From the NCBI RefSeq assembly GCF_021602155.1, contig NZ_BQHY01000012.1:124001-188000 (forward strand): DNA of 64,000 bases. The letters run 5' to 3'. Made by a program: the position numbers and the translations under genes. Below the pieces are notes generated by a model. It ran no database searches. It was given only the letters and a program-made list of their open reading frames with translations, and was not told the origin of the DNA. This DNA is from Pseudomonas parakoreensis. Lineage in GTDB: Bacteria > Pseudomonadota > Gammaproteobacteria > Pseudomonadales > Pseudomonadaceae. How positions within the stretch are numbered: position 1 is the first letter of the stretch; every line of letters begins with the position of its first letter. Positions 17,108 to 25,121 of the stretch are shown piece after piece.

Positions 17108-18178
17108 TCACTGGAACGAAGCGCTGTCAACGGCGTGATAGACGTAACGTCCACCGGTCATCCGCTTGATTTCTTCGAGGTAATTGGAGTTCATCACAAA
17201 CAGGTTGGCGCCTTCGGGCAAGGCGTCCATGGCCTCTTGCGGCGAGGACACCCGTGCGCCGCTCAGTGGCAGATAACGTCCCTGCTTGGCGGGGTTGATA
17301 TCCACCACGCGATCCACCGCGACACCCGCGCGCTGCAGGAACAGCGAATAGATCACGCCTTTGGACGACGCGCCCCAGATCGCCGAACCCTGTTCAGGTG
17401 CGGACTGGATGATCTGCACTGCACGCTCAAGGCTCGCCGTGAAACCGTCCGGCAGCGTCAGGCGTGGCACCGGTTGTTCCGGGGTCAGGCGCAACGTCGA
17501 AAGGTCGGCGACGATGTACAGGTACTGGCCGCCAAACAGGTGGCCGGCCTCGTGCACGGTGCCGAACATCCGGCGCAGGTCATCGAGGCGGAAATAATTG
17601 ACGTGCTCGTAGAACAGGTCGAACCACGCTTTGTGCTCGAGGATCCAGTCGAAGCACGGCACTTCGATGTAGATCTGCCCGCCCTGGTTGGCTTCGGCGA
17701 TCACCGACAGGAAGCTGACCGGGTCTTCGATGTGTTCCAGCACATGACGCAGCACGATGGCGTCCGCGGCCAGGCCGAGACCTCGGGTGAACGGCGCCTT
17801 GATTACGTCGGCGTTTTCGCCTTCGTAGGCCGGATCAATCCCGGTGATCGAATAACCGAGGCCCTTGAGCAGCTCAAGAAAGTAGCCCTTGCCGCAGCCG
17901 ACTTCGATCAGCTCCCGGCCCTTGAAGTGTTTGGCGATGATGCCTTCGACGTCGCTCAGGTGCTTCTGGAACTGGCCCGAATGGGCCTGTTCGTTCTGAT
18001 AGTCGGCGTCATAGCTGAGCTTGTCGGCATCGAACGCGGCGTTGAAGATCAGACCGCTGCGCTCATCCTGCACCAGCAACATGTCGGCGCTGGCCGACGC
18101 CTTTGCCGATTCAGGGTCGGCAAAGGTGCGGTTCTGCAACACCGGCAGGTCGGTGACCCGATACAACTCGTGCCTCAT
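17108..18178 (-). CDS. SAM-dependent methyltransferase with C-methyltransferase C-terminal domain
   Basis: 356 aa. Motif I is LIEVGCGKGYFLELLKGLGY near residues 90-110, then VLRHVLEHIEDP and IEVPCFDWILEHKAWFDLFYEHVNYF. The C-terminal part (AIWGASSKGVIYSLFLQ, VVDINPAKQGRYLPLSG) matches the C-terminal domain of sugar C-methyltransferases. Unlike its relative at 19023-20249, it lacks the N-terminal Cys-rich zinc-binding segment. That may mean a different reaction (O-methylation) or regulation. Overlaps the reductase gene by 4 nt. Confidence 0.82.
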   Translation of the reverse strand: MRHELYRVTDLPVLQNRTFADPESAKASASADMLLVQDERSGLIFNAAFDADKLSYDADYQNEQAHSGQFQKHLSDVEGIIAKHFKGRELIEVGCGKGYFLELLKGLGYSITGIDPAYEGENADVIKAPFTRGLGLAADAIVLRHVLEHIEDPVSFLSVIAEANQGGQIYIEVPCFDWILEHKAWFDLFYEHVNYFRLDDLRRMFGTVHEAGHLFGGQYLYIVADLSTLRLTPEQPVPRLTLPDGFTASLERAVQIIQSAPEQGSAIWGASSKGVIYSLFLQRAGVAVDRVVDINPAKQGRYLPLSGARVSSPQEAMDALPEGANLFVMNSNYLEEIKRMTGGRYVYHAVDSASFQ

Positions 18179-19026
18179 TGCGGCTCTCCCAGTAGCTGTT
18201 GCAAACGCTCGGTCACGGCCCAGAACGCCATCGGTTCATGGCTCGGATAGGGGTAATGGCCGAGGTTCAGATTCAGTGCCGCACCGCGCTCGCGCAGACG
18301 TTGTTCAACCAGTGCGCGCACCGATACCGGCTGGCCGCTGGCGCAATTGATCACGCCATTGAAATCACGTTGGTGCAGGATCGCGGCGAGGTAATCGGCG
18401 GCGCTGGCGATCGGCAAAAAGTCCCGCAGCTGCTCGCCGCCAGACATGTTGAATGACGCGTCGCCGCTATCGATCGCCCGATCCAGCGCTGCCAGCAGAC
18501 TGTTGGGGTTCTGCCCTTCGCCATGCAAATAGAACAGGCGCGCCCACTGCAAAGTGAACGGATGTTCTTGCGCAAGGTTCTGCAAAAACAGGTGCAAGGT
18601 GTGCTTGGCCAACCCGTAAGGATTGCTCGGCTGCGGCTCGACGCTTTCGCTGAGCGGGCCGCTTTGCATGCCGTACTCGAAGCAGGTGCCGGTCACCAGC
18701 ACTTGCTTCACACCCGCTTCGACCGCGTCTTTGATAAAGCGGTAGTCGGCCATCAGGTTGTGCTCGAAATGAGACAGCGCCCGATAGTTCGGCAACCCCG
18801 GCCAGGCCAGGTGCGCGAGGACGTCAATACCGTCGGTGAGCGCCGCCATGTCGAGATCCGACGCGTGAATATCCGCCGCAACGAATTCGACGTCGTTGAT
18901 CCACGGCATGCTCGCCGCGGTCTCGACATTACGCGCCACCGCCCGTAACGCGCAGCCGCGCGCCAGCAACGCCGCGACCAGATGCCGACCGACGAAGCCC
19001 GTGGCCCCGGTGACCAGGACTTTCAC
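18175..19026 (-). CDS. NAD(P)-dependent epimerase/dehydratase-family sugar reductase
   Basis: 283 aa. Rossmann motif VTGATGFVGRHLVAAL at residues 5-20; active-site YGLAK near 135-139 with a preceding TGTCFEYG. It is shorter than a dehydratase and resembles 4-ketoreductases that finish deoxysugar pathways. Flanked on both sides by C-methyltransferase-like genes with 4-nt overlaps, so it probably reduces the 4-keto group of the C-methylated CDP-sugar. Stereochemistry cannot be read from sequence. Confidence 0.82.
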   Translation of the reverse strand: MKVLVTGATGFVGRHLVAALLARGCALRAVARNVETAASMPWINDVEFVAADIHASDLDMAALTDGIDVLAHLAWPGLPNYRALSHFEHNLMADYRFIKDAVEAGVKQVLVTGTCFEYGMQSGPLSESVEPQPSNPYGLAKHTLHLFLQNLAQEHPFTLQWARLFYLHGEGQNPNSLLAALDRAIDSGDASFNMSGGEQLRDFLPIASAADYLAAILHQRDFNGVINCASGQPVSVRALVEQRLRERGAALNLNLGHYPYPSHEPMAFWAVTERLQQLLGEPQ

Positions 19027-20249
19027 AGGACTTTCATCTCAGGCACGGCGATCACGAAGCGCCCGTCCCACTGACGCACTTGCCCCAGTTGCTGACTGAC
19101 TTCGTGCAGCAGGTTCCACGGCAACACCAGCACGTAGTCCGGTTTTTCGATGTCGATCTGCGTCGGCGCGACAATTGGAATACGACTGCCCGGCAAAAAC
19201 TTGCCCTGCTTGTGCGGGTTGGCATCGGCCACCCACGCCAGCAGATCCGGTTTGACCCCGGCGTAGTTGAGCAAGGTGTTGCCCTTGGCTGCCGCGCCAT
19301 AACCGACCACACGCTTGCCCTCGGCCTTGGCCTGCAACAGGAAGCGCAGCAGTTCATGTTTGATGCGTTCGGCAGCCGGCGCGAGGGTCGCGTAGTACTC
19401 AGGGGTTTTCACCCCGGCAGCGAGTTCAGCCTGCAACTGTTGCTGCACCGCTGGCTGCACCGCACGACGCTCACCGTCCTGGCGCTGCACGAACACCCGC
19501 AGCGAACCACCGTGGGTGCTCAACTGACTGACATCGAACACTTCCAGACCATTGCGTTCACACAAAGTCTGCACGGCGGTCAGCGACAGATAGGAATAGT
19601 GTTCGTGGTACAGCGTGTCGAACTGCGCGCCGGCCATCAGCGTCAGCAGTTGCGGAAATTCGAAGGTAGCGACGCCGGTCGGCTTGAGCAGCGTGGCAAA
19701 ACCACCGAGGAAATCATTGATGTCCGGCACATGCGCGAGCACGTTGTTGGCGGCCATCAGGTCGGCGCCCCAGCCTTCGCTGTGCAGTTGCGCAGCGCTG
19801 TCGCGACCGAAGAACACTTCACGAATCTGCAGACCCTTTTCCCGCGCCGCTTGCGCGGTGCTGCGGGTCGGCTCGACACCCAGGCACGGGATGCCGCGAG
19901 CAGCGACGTACTGCAGCAGATAACCATCGTTGGCGGCGACTTCCACTACGCGGCTTTCGGCGTTCAGGCCAAAGCGCTCGACCATCTCGGCGACATAGCA
20001 TTCGGCATGGGCCAGCCAGGTGCTGGAGAACGAACTGAAGTAGGCGTACTCGGCGTCGAAGAGGCTGTCGGCGCGGGTGTAATCCTCGGTCTGCACCAGC
20101 CAGCATTGCTGGCACACGGCGACCTTCAGCGGCACCCATTGCTCGGCCTGTTCCAGGCGCTCGGCGTGCACGTAGGCGTTGGACGGCGGCGAGGTGCCGA
20201 GGTCGATCAGCGGCAGGCTCAGCGGTGCGGCGCACCCACGGCAGTTCAT
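19023..20249 (-). CDS. NovU/TylCIII-type sugar C-methyltransferase
   Basis: 408 aa in the usual three parts. An N-terminal zinc site has CRGCAAPL (about 3-10) and VCQQCWLVQ (about 45-53). The central SAM domain has VVEVAANDGYLLQYV near 101-115 and EFPQLLTLMAGAQFDTLYHEHYSYLS, which includes the YHEHYSY active-site segment. A C-terminal Rossmann-like domain follows (VVGYGAAAKGNTLLNYAG). Enzymes of this family add a methyl group to C-3 of 4-keto-6-deoxy nucleotide sugars. Here the substrate is likely the product of RfbF, RfbG and the epimerase. Overlaps neighbours by 4 nt. Confidence 0.9.
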   Translation of the reverse strand: MNCRGCAAPLSLPLIDLGTSPPSNAYVHAERLEQAEQWVPLKVAVCQQCWLVQTEDYTRADSLFDAEYAYFSSFSSTWLAHAECYVAEMVERFGLNAESRVVEVAANDGYLLQYVAARGIPCLGVEPTRSTAQAAREKGLQIREVFFGRDSAAQLHSEGWGADLMAANNVLAHVPDINDFLGGFATLLKPTGVATFEFPQLLTLMAGAQFDTLYHEHYSYLSLTAVQTLCERNGLEVFDVSQLSTHGGSLRVFVQRQDGERRAVQPAVQQQLQAELAAGVKTPEYYATLAPAAERIKHELLRFLLQAKAEGKRVVGYGAAAKGNTLLNYAGVKPDLLAWVADANPHKQGKFLPGSRIPIVAPTQIDIEKPDYVLVLPWNLLHEVSQQLGQVRQWDGRFVIAVPEMKVL

Positions 20250-20806
20250 AGACGCACTCCGGCAAAGTGTTGATCAAGCGCGGGATGGCTGGAATCCCGC
20301 GCTGACAAATTATTGACAGGCAACGGCCAAGCAATCGCCAGCCGTGGATCGTTCACCGACAAGCCGCCCTCATGCTCCGGCGCGTAATCGGCGCTGTGCA
20401 GGTAAAGCAGTTCGGCGTCATCGGTCAGGGTCTGGAAACCGTGGGCGAAGCCCGCCGGAATCAACAGGCTGCGACCGTCGCCAGCCTTGAGATGCTCGGC
20501 GTGCCAGTGCAGAAAGGTCTCGGAATCCGGACGCAGATCCACCGCCACATCCCACACTTCACCACGCAGGCAGGTGATCAGCTTGGCTTCCGGGGCATTG
20601 GCATTCTGGTAATGCAGACCGCGCACGCTGCCCTTTTCACGGGTGCAGGAATGGTTGATCTGGCGGATGTGAAATTCGCGGCCGAACGCACTCAGGCTAC
20701 CCTCGCAAAACAGTCGGGCGAAATGCCCGCGCTGATCTTCGAAACGTTTGTGCTGGACGCTGAACAGCCCGGCCAGCGGCAACGCCTTCAGGGAGAATTC
20801 GCTCAC
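20246..20806 (-). CDS. RmlC/RfbC-like 3(,5)-epimerase of a 4-keto-6-deoxy nucleotide sugar
   Basis: 186 aa cupin of the dTDP-4-dehydrorhamnose 3,5-epimerase family: FEDQRGHFARLF, INHSCTREKGSVRGLHYQ with the catalytic His, GEVWDVAVDLR, IPAGFAHGFQTL. It follows rfbG with a 4-nt overlap, and no rmlA/rmlB/rmlD accompany it, so its substrate is probably the CDP-4-keto-6-deoxyglucose made by RfbG, not a dTDP sugar. Whether it epimerises C-3, C-5 or both is not clear. Confidence 0.85.
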   Translation of the reverse strand: MSEFSLKALPLAGLFSVQHKRFEDQRGHFARLFCEGSLSAFGREFHIRQINHSCTREKGSVRGLHYQNANAPEAKLITCLRGEVWDVAVDLRPDSETFLHWHAEHLKAGDGRSLLIPAGFAHGFQTLTDDAELLYLHSADYAPEHEGGLSVNDPRLAIAWPLPVNNLSARDSSHPALDQHFAGVRL

Positions 20807-21885
20807 AGTGCGCCTCGGTACAGGTTCAGTTGGCCGAGGGTCACGGCACGCATGTCATCGCCGTTCTGCCACGCCAGGTGCCAGTCGAGGGTCTGGGTCA
20901 GGCATTGCTGCAAGGTCCAGCGTGGCTGCCAGCCCAGCACCTGACGGGCACGACTGCTGTCCAGACGCAACAGACCGGCCTCGTGCAGTTCGCTTTTCTC
21001 GATGCGCAAACCGCGTGCCTGTGGCCAGCGACTGGCGAGCAGTTCGACCACTTCGCCAACGCTGCACATGTCCGCCTCGCCCGGGCCGAAGTTCCACGCC
21101 CCGGCGTATTCCGGGCCTTGTTCGTAGAGGCCGGCAGCCAGTTGCAGGTAACCGGCCAGCGGTTCCAGCGCGTGCTGCCACGGGCGCACGGCTTGCGGGT
21201 AACGCAGGGTGACCGGCTCGTCTGCAGTCCAGGCCTTGAGCACATCGGGAATCAGCCGTTCAGGGGCAAAATCGCCGCCACCCAGTACGTTGCCAGCGCG
21301 CGCGGTGGCCAGGGCCAGACCGTGTTCGGCGTACTTGTCGGCCGGGAAAAACGACGCGGCATAAGATTGCGCCAACAGTTCACAGCAGGCCTTGCTGCTG
21401 CTGTAAGGATCGTGCCCGCCGAGGGCTTCGTCTTCGCGGTACGGCCACAACCATTCCTTGTTGGCGTAAACCTTGTCGGTGGTCACCAGCACGCAGGCGC
21501 GCACGCAACCGACCTGACGGATGGCTTCGAGCAGGTTCAGCGTGCCCATGACATTGCTGGAGTAAGTGCCGAGCGGATCGCGATAACCTTCACGCACCAG
21601 TGGCTGCGCAGCCAGGTGCAGGACGATTTCCGGCTCGGTGTCGGCGATGATCTCCAGCAGCGCGCCGAGATCGCGCAGATCACCGCGCTGATCGTTGATC
21701 CCTTCGTGAACCCGCGCCAGTTCATACAGGCTCGGTTCGGTCGACGGATCCAGCGAAAAACCGCTGACTTGCGCACCAAGACTTTGTAGCCACAGGGTCA
21801 GCCAACTGCCTTTGAAACCGGTGTGGCCGGTAATCAGTACGCGCTTGCCGCGCCAGAAATCCGCGCTCAGGCCCATTGCTTCCAT
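20803..21885 (-). CDS. rfbG: CDP-glucose 4,6-dehydratase
   Basis: 360 aa. NAD motif [20 protein letters not shown](Y) chemistry in [13 protein letters not shown], then [14 protein letters not shown] carrying the YxxxK. These are RfbG hallmarks. It converts CDP-glucose to CDP-4-keto-6-deoxyglucose. The ATG at 21883-21885 lies 4 nt after GGGGAGG and overlaps the rfbF 3' end by 19 nt; an alternative ATG three codons in is possible. Pairs with RfbF upstream. Confidence 0.93.
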   Translation of the reverse strand: MEAMGLSADFWRGKRVLITGHTGFKGSWLTLWLQSLGAQVSGFSLDPSTEPSLYELARVHEGINDQRGDLRDLGALLEIIADTEPEIVLHLAAQPLVREGYRDPLGTYSSNVMGTLNLLEAIRQVGCVRACVLVTTDKVYANKEWLWPYREDEALGGHDPYSSSKACCELLAQSYAASFFPADKYAEHGLALATARAGNVLGGGDFAPERLIPDVLKAWTADEPVTLRYPQAVRPWQHALEPLAGYLQLAAGLYEQGPEYAGAWNFGPGEADMCSVGEVVELLASRWPQARGLRIEKSELHEAGLLRLDSSRARQVLGWQPRWTLQQCLTQTLDWHLAWQNGDDMRAVTLGQLNLYRGAL

Positions 21886-22640
21886 GGGGCCTCCCCGCTC
21901 TGCCACAGCGCTTCGAGGTGGTTCTTGTCGCGCAGGGTATCCATCGGATGCCAGAAGCCTTCGTGCTCGAAGGCGTTCAGCTGTTCATCCTCTGCCAGAC
22001 GCGCCAGCGGCTCGGCCTCCCAGGTGGTTTCATCGCCAGCGATGTAGGACAGGACTTTGGGTGACAGCACGAAGAAGCCGCCGTTGATCCAGCCACCGTC
22101 GCCGCGCGGTTTCTCGGTGAAACCCAGAACCTGATCGCCTTGCCGCTCGAGGGCGCCGTAACGTCCCGGCGGCTGCACCGCAGTGACGGTGGCCAGGCGA
22201 CCGTGGGCTTTGTGGTAATCGACGAGTTGAGCAATGTTGATGTCGGAAACGCCGTCGCCGTAGGTGAAGCAGAACGCCTCTTCATCCTTGAGGTAACGGC
22301 CGGCACGCAGCAGTCGACCACCGGTCATGGTTTCCTCGCCGGTGTCGATCAGGGTGACGCTCCACGGCTCGCTGTAGTTCTGGTGCACGTCCATGCGGTT
22401 GTTGCGCATGTCGAACGTGACGTCGGAGGTGTGCAGGAAGTAGTTGGCGAAGAAGTCTTTGATCGCATAGCCCTTGTAGCCCAGGCAGATCACGAAGTCG
22501 TGGATTCCGTGGGCGGAATACTGCTTCATGATGTGCCAGAGAATTGGCTTGCCGCCGATCTCGATCATGGGCTTGGGCTTGAGGTGCGACTCTTCACTGA
22601 TGCGCGTGCCGAGGCCACCCGCCAAAATTACTGCCTTCAT
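21867..22640 (-). CDS. rfbF: Glucose-1-phosphate cytidylyltransferase
   Basis: 257 aa. [35 protein letters not shown] at the N-terminus is the sugar nucleotidyltransferase signature; [15 protein letters not shown] and [20 protein letters not shown] are typical for RfbF. It makes CDP-glucose from CTP and glucose-1-phosphate. First gene of the island operon, with a 254-bp upstream gap that ends at the RTX gene terminator. No clear promoter was recognised in that gap. Confidence 0.95.
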   Translation of the reverse strand: MKAVILAGGLGTRISEESHLKPKPMIEIGGKPILWHIMKQYSAHGIHDFVICLGYKGYAIKDFFANYFLHTSDVTFDMRNNRMDVHQNYSEPWSVTLIDTGEETMTGGRLLRAGRYLKDEEAFCFTYGDGVSDINIAQLVDYHKAHGRLATVTAVQPPGRYGALERQGDQVLGFTEKPRGDGGWINGGFFVLSPKVLSYIAGDETTWEAEPLARLAEDEQLNAFEHEGFWHPMDTLRDKNHLEALWQSGEAPWKQWA

Positions 22641-22830
22641 CGTCTCCCCTCTTGTTCTTCACCGGGCTGCGCATGGCTTTCTTGAGCGATGCGGGCCGTC
22701 TGGCTAACCCTTTTGCCGCTTGCGACGCCGCAGCGATGACCGCGAGCGCTCGTTTTATGGCGATTTGAGGGGGACTTGCAGGAAACGCGCCAGCTCCGCG
22801 AACGCTACGTCGCGTGCGCCGTGAGGCATG

Positions 22831-22868
22831 AAAAAAGGGATGAATCCAGCAGCGGATTCATCCCTTTC
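22831..22868 (-). terminator. Terminator after the RTX gene
   Basis: Inverted repeat AAAGGGATGAATCC / GGATTCATCCCTTT with a short loop and a T6 tract on the minus strand, 27 bp past the RTX stop. Confidence 0.85.
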
Positions 22869-22894
22869 CTTGCGTTGCATCAACAGATCAGTGA

Positions 22895-24901
22895 TCAGCC
22901 GAACATGGCGAACCCATCAACCGTCGCCGGCAGGTCGTAGACCTGGCCGTCGGCAGTCTGCAGGTGCTCGATGTTGTTGAACCCGGCGTACCATCCCGCC
23001 AGTTTCACGCCGTTGTCCGGCACACCGGCGCTGCCGTCGTTGGCACCATGCAAATAGACGTCGTCACCGATGCGGGTGACGTTCAACTGGCTGATATTGG
23101 CGATGGTGTTCAGGATCAGGGTGTCGTTGAGATCCCAGCCCTCGTCCTGAATCGATACCAGCCCGGTGCTGTTCACAATGTAGGTATCGTCACCCATACC
23201 GCCCAGTGCGGTGCCGCCAGTACCGGACTGCCCCTGAAGATTGAGGTTCAGCACATCGTTGCCACTGCCACCTGACAACAGATAACTGTTGCCGGTGCCG
23301 GTGAGCACGTCAAAACCGTCATCACCAAAGGCACTGCCGTTGTGGACCGTGATGGTGTCACTGCCTTGTCCACCGTCCGCCACAGTGCCCAGGTCATTCG
23401 CAGCACTAACGATGACGTCATCGCCGTTGCCGCCGAACAATTTGTCAGCCTGCGCCGCGTCGCCGTCGAGACCGGACTTCAGCCCGCCATAGAGATGATC
23501 GTTGCCATCGTTGCCGTTCAGGGTATCGTCACCACTGCTGCCTTCCAGAATCGTATCTTCCCTGTTGGCACCCAGCTCATCGTTAAAATGGCTGCCACGC
23601 AAGCCTTCGACATCGTAATGCGTGTCACCGTCAGCCGTGCCGTTCTGGCCGATTCTCCACAGCGTGGCCACCACACCCGTGTCGCTGTCCTCATAGCTGA
23701 CGATGTCCGTTCCCGCGCCGCCCACGAAGACATCCCGTCCAGCGCCACCGTAGAACAGGTCATCGCCGCTGCCGCCGAAGATGTAGTTGTCGGAATCATT
23801 GCCATAACCGGTGAAATCGGCTGTACCGGTGTAGGTCATTTTCTCGATGAACGGGTCCATCTTCATGACCGACAGGCTGGTGTACAGCTCGTCAAACCCC
23901 ATGCCTGATTCTGTCTCGACGATGGTCACACCCTCGCTGTTGATCGTGTAGACGTCGCTGCCCCAGCCACCTTCGAAGGTCACGCCGCCCGAGTTGGCAG
24001 TGAAGTGATCGTCCAGGTTAGTCCCGACAACCTTTTCCACATTGATCAAGGTGTCGCCCTCGGCGTAACCGCCGGAACCGAAGCCCTTGCCATCACGAAA
24101 CTCGATGCTGACCGCATCGTTGGAACGGCTGTAATCGACGGCGTCAAAGCCATCGGCACCGTCCATGACCATTGCGCTTGCGCCGGCAAAGATCACATCG
24201 TTGAAATTCGAACCCTGCACGGCCTCGATGCTCGAGTAGGTATCGCCGAATGCAATGCCAGTGGCGCCCCAAATGCTCGAGAGCTCGATACTGACGCCTT
24301 CAAGGCTGTCGGTGTAGCTGACGGTGTCGAAGCCCTCGCCGCCGATGAACTGATCGCCGCCGTCGCCACCCCACAGCCAGTCATTACCGGCGCCGGCAAT
24401 GATCACGTTGTGCTCGGCATTGCCGTAGCCCTTGAAGTCGCCGGTTCCGGTGAAGGTCATTTTGTCGAGGAACGGGTCCATCTTCTGGATGTTAACGCTG
24501 GTGCGCAACTCGTCGTAGCCGCCGCGCTCGTCTTCGATGATCGTCACGCCCTCACTGCCGATGATGTAAACGTCATCCCCGCCACTGCCTTCCAGCGTGA
24601 CGCCGGAAACCGAACTGGCAAGGGTGTCATCGAGGAAGCTGCCGACCACTTTTTCGATGGCAACCAGCGTGTCGATGGAACCATCTGCCTTCGTGACGCT
24701 GGCAAGCCCTTGGCGGATATCGACGCTGACGCCCGAAGACATGATTCGATAATCCACAGAATCAAAACCCTCGCCACCATCCAACAGATCGGCTCCGGCA
24801 GTCCCCCAGATCTGATCATCCGATTCCAGTCCGAAGAGCTCGTCGTTGCCTTCACTGCCGCTCATGACATCGGCTTCACTCGTCCCATAAATCACTGCCA
24901 T
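22895..24901 (-). CDS. RTX-type calcium-binding protein, probably type I secreted
   Basis: 668 aa, very acidic and almost without Cys or Lys clusters. Many GGxGxDxxx-like nonapeptides occur throughout (GGEGFDSVDY, GAGNDWLWGGDGGDQF, GGSGDDLFYGGAGRDVF, GGNGDDVIV). Two units of about 195 residues (roughly 40-235 and 236-440) are related: both carry GVT(L/F)EG, EGVTI(I/V)E, a KMDPF(L/I)(D/E)KMT segment and GYGN. There is no N-terminal signal peptide, and the C-terminus is weakly hydrophobic (VDGFAMFG), as for ABC-exporter substrates. No type I secretion genes are nearby. Its place between flagellar glycosyltransferase genes is odd; it could be a surface or filament-associated protein. Function unknown. 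Confidence 0.85.
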   Translation of the reverse strand: MAVIYGTSEADVMSGSEGNDELFGLESDDQIWGTAGADLLDGGEGFDSVDYRIMSSGVSVDIRQGLASVTKADGSIDTLVAIEKVVGSFLDDTLASSVSGVTLEGSGGDDVYIIGSEGVTIIEDERGGYDELRTSVNIQKMDPFLDKMTFTGTGDFKGYGNAEHNVIIAGAGNDWLWGGDGGDQFIGGEGFDTVSYTDSLEGVSIELSSIWGATGIAFGDTYSSIEAVQGSNFNDVIFAGASAMVMDGADGFDAVDYSRSNDAVSIEFRDGKGFGSGGYAEGDTLINVEKVVGTNLDDHFTANSGGVTFEGGWGSDVYTINSEGVTIVETESGMGFDELYTSLSVMKMDPFIEKMTYTGTADFTGYGNDSDNYIFGGSGDDLFYGGAGRDVFVGGAGTDIVSYEDSDTGVVATLWRIGQNGTADGDTHYDVEGLRGSHFNDELGANREDTILEGSSGDDTLNGNDGNDHLYGGLKSGLDGDAAQADKLFGGNGDDVIVSAANDLGTVADGGQGSDTITVHNGSAFGDDGFDVLTGTGNSYLLSGGSGNDVLNLNLQGQSGTGGTALGGMGDDTYIVNSTGLVSIQDEGWDLNDTLILNTIANISQLNVTRIGDDVYLHGANDGSAGVPDNGVKLAGWYAGFNNIEHLQTADGQVYDLPATVDGFAMFG

Positions 24902-25080
24902 TTGCTTCTTCCTTGCATTGTTGTTGAATCCGGAAACCTGCCTCCCGGTAACAAGCCGATCACGCCAGCAGCAACCGTCCGAGGTCAGCGAATAGAGAAG
25001 TATCGACAGGAAAAGCGCTATGCTTGAGGCTCTGCGGTAAAAAAGTGTCGATACTGATACGAACAGGATATTGAAGACGC

Positions 25081-25109
25081 AAAAAAGGCGACTCGAAAGT
25101 CGCCTTTTT
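25081..25109 (-). terminator. Terminator after the Fgt-like glycosyltransferase gene
   Basis: AAAAAGGCGACT, CGAA loop, AGTCGCCTTTTT: a 12-bp perfect stem with T tracts on both strands, 13 bp past the stop codon. Confidence 0.88.
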
Positions 25110-25121
25110 CAGCAGTGCCGG

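Noticed and set aside
20246-20806. dTDP-rhamnose pathway
   Set aside because: Only the RmlC-like epimerase is present; RmlA, RmlB and RmlD are missing, and the gene overlaps rfbG, so a CDP-sugar substrate is more likely.
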